From positions 1,899,289 through 1,963,288 of the forward strand of contig OY282446.1 of NCBI GenBank assembly GCA_958295975.1: a stretch of 64,000 nt of DNA, written 5' to 3'. The stretch's first letter is position 1; the number at the start of each line of letters is the position of its first letter. The notes below the pieces were generated by a model. It saw only the letters and a list, made by a program, of their open reading frames with translations. It was not told the DNA's origin and made no database searches. Source of the stretch: Tepidiformaceae bacterium (GTDB lineage: Bacteria > Chloroflexota > Dehalococcoidia > Tepidiformales > Tepidiformaceae). Below are positions 45,546-53,587 of the stretch, piece by piece. The translations under genes were made by a program, and so were the position numbers.

Positions 45546-45944
45546 CTACGCTCCCTCCGCGCGTCGGGGGTCGGGCACGTTGACCACGATGGCCTCCATC
45601 GTGGTGCGCGCCAGCAGGAGAACGGCCTCGCGCGCGGGGTCGAGGTTCTCCTCGGCATGGACCTCGTGGGGGGGCACGAACACGAAATCGCCCGGCCCGG
45701 CCTCGGCGGCGTGTTCGAGCCGCTCGCCCCAGCGGAAGCGGACGCGCCCCTCGAGCACGTAGATGCCGGATTCGCTCTCGCCGTGGTGGTGCACGGCGGA
45801 GGCGGCGCCGGGATCGTTGCGGGCGATGCCCATCCACAGCCCCGTCGAGCCGCTGAGCGCGCCGGAGACGCCGGCTTCGCGGAACATGCCGGGCGTCTGC
45901 GCCGTGCCCGCGTCGCGTTCGCCGGGCCGCACGATGGCAACCAT
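45546..45944 (-). CDS. Cupin-domain protein
   Basis: 132 residues. Cupin motif 1 ASAVHHHGESESGIYVLEGRV (H-x-H-x-E type metal site is intact) and motif 2 GPGDFVFVPPHEVHAEENLD. Probably a metal-dependent isomerase, dioxygenase or binding protein; not further assignable. ATG 45944 has a TAGAAT box 7 nt upstream. It precedes the small beta-rich gene. Confidence 0.85.
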   Translation of the reverse strand: MVAIVRPGERDAGTAQTPGMFREAGVSGALSGSTGLWMGIARNDPGAASAVHHHGESESGIYVLEGRVRFRWGERLEHAAEAGPGDFVFVPPHEVHAEENLDPAREAVLLLARTTMEAIVVNVPDPRRAEGA

Positions 45945-45951
45945 GCGCCCG

Positions 45952-45957
45952 ATTCTA
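45952..45957 (-). promoter_or_regulatory. -10 box TAGAAT, leaderless start
   Basis: Minus-strand TAGAAT, 7 nt before the cupin ATG. A divergent TAGGAT box (45999-46004) faces the DinB-like gene. Confidence 0.5.
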
Positions 45958-46035
45958 CGGGGAATGCGGCAGCGGGCCAGCGCCGCGCGCGCGTGCGGTA
46001 GGATGCGGGCGCGATTTCGCCCCGGAGGCCCGCCC

Positions 46036-46542
46036 GTGACCATTCCCGAAGGCGCGACCGAGGTCATCCTCAGCTACGTGCGCCGCAAGGCCGCGGAGTG
46101 GACGCCCGAGCAGCTGGCGCAGCGCGTGGAGGCGGCGGTGGCCGAGTTGGAGGCCGTCGCGCGCGCCGTGCCCGCCGACGCGCTCGACGCGCGCCGCGCG
46201 GGCGAGGAGTGGAGCCCGCTCGACTGCATCGGGCACGTGGCCGAGGTGAACGCGGGCACGGCCTCGCGCGTGCGCGGCGTCGTGCTGAACGGCGCGCTGC
46301 CGGAAGCGGCGGCCTCCGCGCCGCCCGTTTCGGCGGGGCGCGAGGCCATCCTCGCGGCGCACGCCGCGGTCGTGGCGGCGGCGACGCGGGCCGTGCGCGT
46401 GGGCGACGGCGATCCCGACGCCGCCATCGCCTGGCTGCATCCCTTCCTCGGCGACCTCAACTGGCGCGAATGGTTCCTCACGCTGCGCGTGCACTCGCTC
46501 GACCACGCGCGCCAGATCGAAGCCCTGCGCGCGGACCGCTAG
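46036..46542 (+). CDS. DinB-superfamily protein
   Basis: 168 residues from GTG 46036 with a CCGGAGG Shine-Dalgarno sequence. Four-helix DinB-like fold with candidate metal-binding histidines in SPLDCIGHVAEVNAG and LRVHSLDHARQIEALR. Members act as thiol-dependent transferases or have unknown roles. Convergent with the PEP-synthase-domain gene. Confidence 0.78.
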   Translation: MTIPEGATEVILSYVRRKAAEWTPEQLAQRVEAAVAELEAVARAVPADALDARRAGEEWSPLDCIGHVAEVNAGTASRVRGVVLNGALPEAAASAPPVSAGREAILAAHAAVVAAATRAVRVGDGDPDAAIAWLHPFLGDLNWREWFLTLRVHSLDHARQIEALRADR

Positions 46543-46548
46543 CGCCGC

Positions 46549-47502
46549 TCAGGCGGTGATGGGGCGCGCCTGCAGCAGGAAGAACGCGCCCGCGTCGTCC
46601 AGCGCGAACTCGATGTCCACGGGCGCGCCGTAGAGGCGCTCCACGGCGCGGGCCGTGGCGGCCACCTCGCGCGCCTGCCCGTCGTCGAGCGAGGGCGCGG
46701 CCACGAGTTCGGGCGGCACGGGCGCGCGTTCCGTGCCGCGCTCGCCGGGAACGACGCGCTCGCGCTTCCCGGCGATGGCGCGCTTGCGCAGCTCGCCGCC
46801 GGGCCCGACGGTGAAGGAATCGGGCGTGACATAACCGGAAACGATGGCCTCGCCCAGCCCCCAGGAGGCGTTGATCAGCACCTCGTCGTCCGCGCCCGTC
46901 ATGGGGTTGCGCGTGAAGGCCACGCCGCTGGCGCGGGCGCGCACCACCTGCATGACGGCGACGGCCATGGCCTCGCCCGCGTGGTCGATGCCGCGGAAGG
47001 CGCGGTAGTGGACGGCGCGCTCGTTCCAGAGGCAGCGATAGCAGTCGAGCGTGGCCGCCGCGATGGCGTCCGCGCCGCGCAGGTTGAGGTAGCTCTCGTA
47101 GAGGCCCGCGAAGGAGCTGGCGGCGCCGTCCTCGTTGAGGCCGCTGGAGCGCACGGCGAAGGTCGCCTGCGGCCCCGTGCGCGCCTCCAGCGCGGCGCAG
47201 GCGCGGGCGATGGCGGCGCGCGTCTCCCCATCGATGGCCGCGCCCGCCAGCCGCCCGGCCACGGGCGCGAGCGCCTCGCGGAAGGCCGCCAGGGGCGCGC
47301 GCGCGGGCAGCTCCGCCAGCGGCGCCGTGAGCGCGGGCAGGTCGTGGGCCGCCGCGAAGGCCTCGTACGCCTCCGCCGCCACGGCGAAGCCCGGCGGCAC
47401 GGGAAAGCCCGCGCCCGCCAGCCGCGCGAGGCTCGCGGCCTTGCCCCCGATGCGCCGCCCGCCCGCGTCGGGGCGGTCCAGCCAGACGATGGGGTCGTCC
47501 AC
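46549..47502 (-). CDS. Stand-alone PEP synthase/PPDK nucleotide-binding domain protein
   Basis: 317 residues covering only the N-terminal ATP-binding domain of PEP synthase/pyruvate phosphate dikinase: GGKAASLARLAGAGFPVPPGF, FAVRSSGLNEDGAASSFAGL, ASGVAFTRNPMTGADDEVLI, NASWGLGEAIVSGYVTPD and LLQARPIT. The swivelling phospho-histidine domain and the PEP-binding barrel are missing, and no partner gene is adjacent. Such stand-alone forms need a partner or have another phosphotransfer role. Start GTG 47502, with a TAGACT box 6 nt upstream. Confidence 0.8.
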   Translation of the reverse strand: MDDPIVWLDRPDAGGRRIGGKAASLARLAGAGFPVPPGFAVAAEAYEAFAAAHDLPALTAPLAELPARAPLAAFREALAPVAGRLAGAAIDGETRAAIARACAALEARTGPQATFAVRSSGLNEDGAASSFAGLYESYLNLRGADAIAAATLDCYRCLWNERAVHYRAFRGIDHAGEAMAVAVMQVVRARASGVAFTRNPMTGADDEVLINASWGLGEAIVSGYVTPDSFTVGPGGELRKRAIAGKRERVVPGERGTERAPVPPELVAAPSLDDGQAREVAATARAVERLYGAPVDIEFALDDAGAFFLLQARPITA

Positions 47503-47508
47503 GGCGCG

Positions 47509-47514
47509 AGTCTA
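47509..47514 (-). promoter_or_regulatory. -10 box TAGACT, leaderless start
   Basis: Minus-strand TAGACT, 6 nt before GTG 47502. It is 34 nt from the divergent TACGAT box at 47549-47554: a compact back-to-back promoter pair. Confidence 0.5.
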
Positions 47515-47548
47515 GCGGATGGCCGCGCATGGGGGCGGCGCGCCCCCG

Positions 47549-47554
47549 TACGAT
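47549..47554 (+). promoter_or_regulatory. -10 box TACGAT, leaderless start of the FGE-like gene
   Basis: TACGAT, 6 nt before GTG 47561. Confidence 0.5.
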
Positions 47555-47560
47555 GGCGCC

Positions 47561-48250
47561 GTGACGGAACTTCCGGAGACGGTGCGGCTGGACGGCGGCG
47601 AGCTGCTCATGGGCGCCGAAGGGGGCCGCCCCGACGAGCGCCCCGTGCACCGCGTCGCCATCGCGCCCCTGCTCGTGGCCGTGACGCCCGTCACGAACGC
47701 GCGCTACGCGCCCTTCGTGGCGGACGGCGGCGCGCCCCCGCGCTTCCGGGACGACGAGCGCTTCAATGCCCCCGAGTGCCCCGTGGTGGGCGTCAGCTGG
47801 CACGAGGCCGCCGCCTACTGCCAGTGGCTGGCGGACGCCACCGGCGTCCCCTGGCGGCTGCCGGACGAGGCCGAGCGCGAGTACGCCGCGCTGGGCGGGC
47901 TCGTCGGGAGCGACTGGCCCTGGCTGGGCGGGGACTGGCGCGGCCATCCCGCCGCCGGAGTTATCGCCGCCGCCGACCGCCCCCACCGTCCCCTGACCGA
48001 ATGCGCGAACGGCTACGGCCTGCGCTGCATGGCCGAGAACGTGCACGAGTGGTGCCGCGACTGGTACCACGCGGACGCCTACGCCCGGGCGGGCGCGGGC
48101 GGATGCGAACCCGCCGCGCGCGCGCGCCGCGTCAGCCGCGGGGGCAGCTGGCGGCACGCGGTCAAATTCACGCGCGTGACGGCGCGCGCCAGCCTCGCCC
48201 CCGAACGGCGCTACAACGACTTCGGCTTCCGCCTCTACGCCAGCGCCTGA
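47561..48250 (+). CDS. Formylglycine-generating enzyme-like (SUMF1/EgtB-type fold) protein
   Basis: 229 residues with the SUMF1 fold: FVADGGAPPRFRDD, PVVGVSWHEAAAYCQWLA, WRLPDEAEREYAA, CMAENVHEWCRDW and RVSRGGSWRH, ending YNDFGFRLYASA. Genuine formylglycine-generating enzymes have two copper-binding cysteines near the C-terminal FRC motif; here it reads GFRL, so sulfatase activation is unlikely. No sulfatase gene is near. GTG 47561 is used; the longer frame shadows the intergenic region. Confidence 0.78.
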   Translation: MTELPETVRLDGGELLMGAEGGRPDERPVHRVAIAPLLVAVTPVTNARYAPFVADGGAPPRFRDDERFNAPECPVVGVSWHEAAAYCQWLADATGVPWRLPDEAEREYAALGGLVGSDWPWLGGDWRGHPAAGVIAAADRPHRPLTECANGYGLRCMAENVHEWCRDWYHADAYARAGAGGCEPAARARRVSRGGSWRHAVKFTRVTARASLAPERRYNDFGFRLYASA

Positions 48251-48660
48251 CCGGCGGACGCCTCGCGGATCTGGGCCGCGTGCTCCACGAGGTGCTGCAC
48301 GTTCATCTCGAAGATGCCCTCGACGTTGCCGAAATGCTCGTGCGGCTTCAGCAGGTCTTCGGCGGTCACGTACTGCAGTTTGCCGTCGCAGCGGTTCACG
48401 ACCGCGTCGAACTCGTCGACCGCCTCGATGGAGGAGGCGCAGTCGGGCGTGCCCGCATCGATGCCCGGGTAGCCGCAGGCCTCGCACACCATGGTGGCGA
48501 TGCGGGCCTCGGTGTCGATGACGTGCTCGGCCACCTCCTGGGCGGTCCAGGCGCCCTCGGCGGGCGAGAGTCGCCAGCCCATCTCCGCCGCCTCGATGGC
48601 GTCGCGCATGGCCGCGCGCGCCTCCGCCAGCGTCGCCCGCAGTTCGTCCGGTGTCGCCAT
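48235..48660 (-). CDS. DinB-like protein
   Basis: 141 residues, helical. DinB_2-type histidine positions in QEVAEHVIDTEARIATMVC and EMNVQHLVEHAAQIREAS, and a mid-segment ACGYPGIDAGTPDCASS. GGGAGGAC precedes ATG 48660. The 3' end overlaps that of the FGE-like gene by 16 nt (convergent). Function unknown. Confidence 0.75.
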   Translation of the reverse strand: MATPDELRATLAEARAAMRDAIEAAEMGWRLSPAEGAWTAQEVAEHVIDTEARIATMVCEACGYPGIDAGTPDCASSIEAVDEFDAVVNRCDGKLQYVTAEDLLKPHEHFGNVEGIFEMNVQHLVEHAAQIREASAGQALA

Positions 48661-48743
48661 TTGCGTCCTCCCGCGTTCGCGTTCCGTTCTACGCCGAACG
48701 CGCGCGTGCGTCGAGGGGCCGTGCGGCGGCGCGGCGGCCTCCG

Positions 48744-48749
48744 TAGAAT
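48744..48749 (+). promoter_or_regulatory. -10 box TAGAAT, leaderless start
   Basis: TAGAAT, 7 nt before ATG 48757. Confidence 0.5.
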
Positions 48750-48756
48750 GGCGCGC

Positions 48757-49761
48757 ATGGAACTGCGGAACCTGGGCCGCACCGGCGTCAAGGTCTCCAG
48801 CCTCTGTCTGGGCTGCATGATGTTCGGGCGGCGCACCGAACCGGAGGAGTCGTACGCCATCATCGACCGCGCCCTCGACGCGGGCGTGAACTTCCTCGAC
48901 ACCGCCAACGTCTACGCCCTGGGCCGCAGCGAGGAGATCACCGGCGAGGCCCTGCGCCGCAACGGGCGCCGCCAGCAGGTCGTGCTCGCCACCAAGGTGC
49001 ACGGCGCCATGGACGCGGACGATCCGAACGCCCGCGGCAACAGCCGCCGCCACGTGATCGAGCAGTGCGAGGCCAGCCTGCGCCGCCTGCAAACGGACTA
49101 CATCGACCTCTACCAGCTCCACCGCCCGCAGCCGGACGTGCCCATCGACGAGACCCTGCGCGCGCTCGACGACCTCGTGCGCGCGGGCAAGGTGCGCTAC
49201 ATCGGCACGAGCACCTTCGCCGCCTGGGAGGTCGTGGAGTCGCTTTGGGCGTCGAAGGAGCTGGGGCTCAACCGCGTGGTCTGCGAGCAGCCGCCCTACA
49301 ACCTGCTCGACCGGCGCGCGGAGCGCGAACTGCTGCCCATGGCGCGCACCTTCGGCATCGGCGTCATCCCCTGGGGGCCGCTCGGCGGCGGGCTGCTGGC
49401 GGGACGCTACCGCCGCGGCCAGCCCCTCCCCGAGGACGGGCGCTACGCCCTCAATCCGCAGCAGCGCCGCCGCCTCACCGACCGCGTCTACGACGTGATC
49501 GAGGGGCTGGAGCTGATCGCGCGGGAGAAGGGCTGCACGCTCTCGCAGCTGGCGCTCGCCTGGTGCGAGGGCCGCCCCGGCGTCACCAGCCCCATCATCG
49601 GCCCGCGCACGCTCGCGCAGCTGGAGGACAACCTGGGCGCGGGCGAGGTCGTCATCACCGAAGAGGACCACGCCCGCATCGACGCCGTGATCGCGCCGGG
49701 CGCCGCCGTTTCGCCCTACTACGAGGCGGACTGGCGCCCCCACGACCACCGCATTCCCTAG
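48757..49761 (+). CDS. Aldo/keto reductase
   Basis: 334 residues, TIM barrel. NFLDTANVYALGRSEEITGEAL (catalytic Asp/Tyr), ATKVHG (Lys), YIDLYQLHRPQPDVPIDETL (His) and an NADPH region GPRTLAQLEDNL. The family reduces aldehydes and ketones. ATG 48757 is chosen since the -10 box overlaps the upstream ATG 48748. It is followed by two CoA-transferase genes 15 nt later. Confidence 0.88.
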   Translation: MELRNLGRTGVKVSSLCLGCMMFGRRTEPEESYAIIDRALDAGVNFLDTANVYALGRSEEITGEALRRNGRRQQVVLATKVHGAMDADDPNARGNSRRHVIEQCEASLRRLQTDYIDLYQLHRPQPDVPIDETLRALDDLVRAGKVRYIGTSTFAAWEVVESLWASKELGLNRVVCEQPPYNLLDRRAERELLPMARTFGIGVIPWGPLGGGLLAGRYRRGQPLPEDGRYALNPQQRRRLTDRVYDVIEGLELIAREKGCTLSQLALAWCEGRPGVTSPIIGPRTLAQLEDNLGAGEVVITEEDHARIDAVIAPGAAVSPYYEADWRPHDHRIP

Positions 49762-49776
49762 GCGGCGGACGCGCGC

Positions 49777-51000
49777 ATGGCGGAGGCGGCGGGCGCGCTC
49801 GACGGCGTGACGGTGGTGGACCTCACGGCGCACGTCGCCGGCCCCTACGCCACCAAGCTGCTCGCCGACCTGGGCGCGCGCGTGGTCAAGATCGAGCGCC
49901 CCGGCGGCGATCCCGCGCGCGCCCTCGGCCCCTGGCTGGACGACGAGCCCGGCCCCGACCGCGGCGGCGCCTGGCAGTTCCTCAACACGAACAAGGAATC
50001 GATCGTGCTCGACCTGAAGACGGCGGGCGGGCGCGGGGCGCTCGAACGCCTGCTGCCGCGCGCCAGCCTCGTCGTCGTCGGGCACGCGCCCGCCGTGGCC
50101 GAGCGGCTGGGCACGGCCCCGGACGCCCTGCGCGCCGTCGCCGACGTGAACGTGCTCTCCATCACCAACTTCGGCTGGAGCGGCCCCTACCGCGATTATG
50201 CCCTCTCCGAGACGGCGCTCTACGCCATGGGCGGGGAGATGTTCTCGCACGGGACCGCCGACCGCGAGCCGCTCAAGCTGGGGGGCACGGTCTCGCTGCT
50301 GCAGTGCGGGGCCATGGCCGCCATCGCCGCCCTCGGCGCGGTCCACGCCGGCGAGGTCCACGGCATCGCCCAGCGCGTCGACGTCTCCCTCTTCGACGTG
50401 CAGCTCAACAGCGTGGACCGGCGCAGCTCGACCATCCTCGCCTGGCGCTTTTCCGGGCGCGTCAACGAGCGTCCGGCGGCGGCCGGGCCCTCCACCGCGG
50501 GCGGGCTGGCGGGCGTCTTCCCCTGCGCCGACGGCTACGTGGAGCTGACCGCCTCGGCGGGCCCCTACTGGCGGCGCTTCGCGGAGATGATCGGACGCCC
50601 CGATTTCCTCGAACCGCCCTGGACCGATCCCGCCTGGCTGGCCACGCCCGAGGCCCGCGCCGAAATCGACCTCGCGCTCGTCCCCTGGCTGCTGGAGCGC
50701 ACGCGCGCCCAGGTCTGGGAGGCCGCGCGCGAATGCCACGCCATCCTCGCGCCCCTCTTCACCGCCGCCGACCTGTACGCGGACCCCGTCTTCCGCGAGC
50801 GCGGCCTCTGGGAGCGCGTGGAGCACGAAACGCTGGGCGCCTTCCCCATGCTGGGCCGCCCCTACCTGCTCGGCGAAACGCCCTGGGCCATCCGCCGCGC
50901 CGCCCCCCGCCTCGGCCAGGACACGGACGCCATCCTCGCCGAACTGGGCTACGACCGCGCGGCCCGCGACGAGCTGCGGCGCACGGGGGCGGCGGCGTGA
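49777..51000 (+). CDS. CaiB/BaiF (class III) CoA-transferase, first of a split pair
   Basis: 407 residues: VTVVDLTAHVAGPYATKLLAD, VVKIERPGGDPARALGPW, NKESIVLDLKTAGGRGALE and VLSITNFGWSGPYRDY. The catalytic Asp region and TAGGLAGVFPCADGYVELTA fit the family. Its stop overlaps the next gene's GTG (GTGA), so the two are expressed together. Substrate unknown. Confidence 0.88.
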   Translation: MAEAAGALDGVTVVDLTAHVAGPYATKLLADLGARVVKIERPGGDPARALGPWLDDEPGPDRGGAWQFLNTNKESIVLDLKTAGGRGALERLLPRASLVVVGHAPAVAERLGTAPDALRAVADVNVLSITNFGWSGPYRDYALSETALYAMGGEMFSHGTADREPLKLGGTVSLLQCGAMAAIAALGAVHAGEVHGIAQRVDVSLFDVQLNSVDRRSSTILAWRFSGRVNERPAAAGPSTAGGLAGVFPCADGYVELTASAGPYWRRFAEMIGRPDFLEPPWTDPAWLATPEARAEIDLALVPWLLERTRAQVWEAARECHAILAPLFTAADLYADPVFRERGLWERVEHETLGAFPMLGRPYLLGETPWAIRRAAPRLGQDTDAILAELGYDRAARDELRRTGAAA

Positions 51001-52313
51001 GCGGCTTCCTGCCGCTGGAGGGCGTGCGCGTCTGCGACTTCGCCTGCGTGTGGGCGGGACAGAGCGCCACCATGTACCTCGCCGACCTCGGCGCGGACTG
51101 CATCCGCGTGGAGAACCCGCACGTCTGGAACCCGGCCACGCGCGCCGCCGCCCCCGTGCTGCCCGCCGCCCTGGCCGCCAGGCTGCCCGCGTGGATGGGG
51201 GGCCATCCGGGCGGCGATCCCGGCTCCCGCCCCTGGAACAACAGCCCCGCCTTCATCCACGTCGTCCGCAACAAGCGCTCCTTCACGGTGGACAGCCGCC
51301 GCCCCGAGGGGCTGGCCATCGTCAAGCGCCTCATCGCCATCAGCGACGTGCTCGCCGAGAACCTCGCGCGCGGCACGCTGGAGAAGCTGGGGCTGGACGA
51401 CGACGCCATCCGCGCCGCGCGCCCCGACATCGTCATCCTGCACATGCCCGCCTACGGGCGCACCGGCGCCTACGTCGAGGGCCGCGGCTACGGCGCCCAC
51501 ATCGACGGCGTGGCCGGCGCCACCGTCCTGCGCGGCTACCGCGATTCCGCCCCCGAGACGAACGTGCAGACCTTCACGGGCGACTTCTTCGTGGGCATGC
51601 ACGGGGCCGTGGCCATGCTCGCCGCCCTGCGCCACCGCCGCCGCACGGGCCGCGGCCAGACCATCGAGCTGGCGCAGGCCGAGTGCTCCGCCTCCATGTT
51701 TCCGCAGGCCGCGCTCGATGCCGCCTGGAACGGGCGCGCCGCCCATACCCTCGGTAACCGCAGCGATCAGGGCTTCGCGCCCAACGGCGTCTTCGCCGCC
51801 CGCGGCGAGGAGCGCTGGCTCGCGCTCAGCTGCCGCAGCGACGCCGAGTGGGCGGCCCTCGTCGAGCACATGGGGCGGCCCGCGTGGGCGCTCGACCCGG
51901 CATACGCCGCCGTCGCCGGACGCCTCGCCGCCGAGGACCGCATCGAGGCCGAACTGGCGGCCTGGATCGCCGCGCGCGACCGCGACGAGCTCTTCCGCGA
52001 CCTGCAGGCGGCGGGCGTCACCGCCGGGCCCGTGCTCAGCGCGCGCGACGCGGCCGAGGATCCGCACGCGCGCCAGTCGCCCGTCTGGCGCCGCCTCGAG
52101 GCCACGGAGGACTACCCCGCCGCCGAGTTCCCCGCGCCCTCCTTCACCTTCTCGCGCTCGGACGTGACGCTGCGCACGCCCCCCGCCCTCCTCGGCGAGC
52201 ACAACGACTACGTCTACCGCGAGCTGCTGGGCCTGGACGACGAGGAATGCGCGCGCCTCGAGGCCGCCGGCCACATCGCCACCACCTACGGCCCGGAGGT
52301 GCTGGGCCGCTAG
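50997..52313 (+). CDS. CaiB/BaiF (class III) CoA-transferase, second of a split pair
   Basis: 438 residues from GTG 50997. Family features EGVRVCDFACVWAGQSATMYL, NKRSFTVDSRRPEGLAIVKR, TFTGDFFVGMHGAVAMLAALR and HRRRTGRGQTIELAQAE. It differs clearly from the preceding gene, and together they have the two-module content of the fused 810-residue enzyme at 5023-7455, suggesting a heteromeric equivalent. Confidence 0.88.
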   Translation: MSGFLPLEGVRVCDFACVWAGQSATMYLADLGADCIRVENPHVWNPATRAAAPVLPAALAARLPAWMGGHPGGDPGSRPWNNSPAFIHVVRNKRSFTVDSRRPEGLAIVKRLIAISDVLAENLARGTLEKLGLDDDAIRAARPDIVILHMPAYGRTGAYVEGRGYGAHIDGVAGATVLRGYRDSAPETNVQTFTGDFFVGMHGAVAMLAALRHRRRTGRGQTIELAQAECSASMFPQAALDAAWNGRAAHTLGNRSDQGFAPNGVFAARGEERWLALSCRSDAEWAALVEHMGRPAWALDPAYAAVAGRLAAEDRIEAELAAWIAARDRDELFRDLQAAGVTAGPVLSARDAAEDPHARQSPVWRRLEATEDYPAAEFPAPSFTFSRSDVTLRTPPALLGEHNDYVYRELLGLDDEECARLEAAGHIATTYGPEVLGR

Positions 52314-52319
52314 GGGGTG

Positions 52320-53081
52320 CTAGAAACCCGGGTCCGTCACTCTTACGCGACAGGTTCGGAGATTAAGAAGCCCCCATGCGATGGTTTTGACGGTGCCACC
52401 GTATAGGTTGCTGGCCTGATATTCCATGGCGAGATATATTTCATCGGCTGCATTCGGGATTGCTCCTTCCAGCCAGTAAGTCCGCAAGGTTTTCATCGAA
52501 TCTTCGTTGTTCAGGAGCGGACGAATCTGGTTCTCAAAACCGGCGTGATTTCCGTCCCAAAAGCTAAGGCATCGTATAACTCTCTGTTCGAGCGGTGGCT
52601 GTTCTCGAGAATCGGCAATTCTCTGTACACCGGTTTCGGTGACAGCAACATGACAGGTCTCGTAATTCAGCACACCACGCGCTGATGTTTTGACAGAGAC
52701 ACCATATGTATTATCCGCCTCATATTCCATTGTAATGGGTATCTCTCCCGGTTTCCCAGGAATTCCGAGGCGAGTGTCCAGTGTACTCATCGATTCCTCA
52801 TCATTTAGCAAAGGACGAACCTGGTCCTCGAAGCCATTGTGGTTGCTGTCCCATGGATCCAGGCAGTCATCCGCTTTCTCCAAGATTTCACTGTTGGAAA
52901 GGGTTGGCGGGAGAGTTGGCGTGGGAGTAGGAGTCGGCGTGGGAGAAGGAGTCGGGCTGGTGGTGGCGACGGCGTTACCTGCAGGGACAGGTTCGGAATT
53001 GTCTTCGCCGCTGCCGCTGAAAGCGAGGATGAGGCTGATAACGAAGATTGCGACGAGCGCGCCGATGATCCAGTTCTTCAC
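52320..53081 (-). CDS. Membrane-anchored protein with duplicated domain, unknown function
   Basis: 253 residues from GTG 53081, set by an AAGGAGG Shine-Dalgarno sequence; the frame upstream of it is probably not coding. The N-terminal TM KNWIIGALVAIFVISLILAF is followed by a [13 protein letters not shown] linker and two homologous about 85-residue units, the first with SNHNGFEDQVRPLLNDEESM, the second with GNHAGFENQIRPLLNNEDSM. Each ends with a T-C-x-V motif. GC is far below the window average, like the lipoprotein at 14980, suggesting recent transfer. No family recognised. Confidence 0.8.
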   Translation of the reverse strand: MKNWIIGALVAIFVISLILAFSGSGEDNSEPVPAGNAVATTSPTPSPTPTPTPTPTLPPTLSNSEILEKADDCLDPWDSNHNGFEDQVRPLLNDEESMSTLDTRLGIPGKPGEIPITMEYEADNTYGVSVKTSARGVLNYETCHVAVTETGVQRIADSREQPPLEQRVIRCLSFWDGNHAGFENQIRPLLNNEDSMKTLRTYWLEGAIPNAADEIYLAMEYQASNLYGGTVKTIAWGLLNLRTCRVRVTDPGF

Positions 53082-53391
53082 GAAGAGCCTCCTTGCGGCA
53101 TGGGAAGGCGTAGTCGACGAACTGCCGCATTCTCCGTGGTCCGACAAGGAGGCGGATGCCACCGCCATGCCCGGGGAACCACAGAACCGGAGACGCAGAG
53201 CGCCTGCGGCAGTTCGTCGCGGGGGAGCATAGGGGGAGGTCGCGGGCCGGTCAACGGGAGTTGTCTAAAGTTGGGACGGGAGGGGCTTGACAGCGGGCTG
53301 GCGACATCGGAGGATCGGACCAGCACCGATCCGGGCCGCTGCCCGTGATGTGCGGAAACCAGACCCCACGGGGTCGGGAAGGAGGAATCAC
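53082..53391. other. 310-bp intergenic region with inverted repeat
   Basis: No credible gene. It holds a 15-bp perfect inverted repeat (53115-53129 and 53205-53219, spacer 75 nt) extended inward by imperfect pairing (TCTCCG...GTGGT), a TTGACA hexamer at 53287-53292 without a clear -10, and a GACCCC-ACG-GGGTC hairpin (53362-53376) just before the Shine-Dalgarno sequence of the next small gene. Confidence 0.7.
53115..53219. repeat. 105-bp inverted repeat (15-bp arms)
   Basis: Arms CGACGAACTGCCGCA and TGCGGCAGTTCGTCG, with no target-site duplication outside them (TAGT versus CGGG). It could be a MITE-like remnant or a transcript hairpin. Confidence 0.75.
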
Positions 53392-53523
53392 ATGACCGAA
53401 GTCAATGTACGGCTCCGCCGTCTTGCATGCGTAGCGTGCAAGGTCAGCGGGGGAGTCGTTTTCCGCGAATTCGTACGCTTGGGCGTACGCTTGGGCTTGT
53501 CAGCATTGGGATTCTCGATCTAG
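53392..53523 (+). CDS. Small CxxC peptide gene with its own Shine-Dalgarno sequence and terminator
   Basis: 43 residues: MTEVNVRLRRLACVACKVSG, then VVFREF and a tandem VRLGVRLG produced by a perfect 12-nt repeat (53473-53496). An AAGGAGG sequence 8 nt before the ATG is the best Shine-Dalgarno sequence seen in the window. A 9-bp hairpin lies inside the frame (53422-53442) and a strong terminator follows. It may be a translated peptide, a small RNA, or both. Lower GC than neighbours; no homologue recognised. Confidence 0.5.
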   Translation: MTEVNVRLRRLACVACKVSGGVVFREFVRLGVRLGLSALGFSI

Positions 53524-53533
53524 AGGTTCCTAC

Positions 53534-53566
53534 TGTCCGCGATGGGCGTTCAGCCCATCGCGGACA
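53534..53566 (+). terminator. Intrinsic terminator of the small CxxC gene
   Basis: 14-bp perfect stem (TGTCCGCGATGGGC, loop GTTCA) followed by TTTACGTTT. The T-rich side is on the plus strand, so it serves the small gene rather than menA. Confidence 0.75.
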
Positions 53567-53587
53567 TTTACGTTTCGCCAGTGCCGC

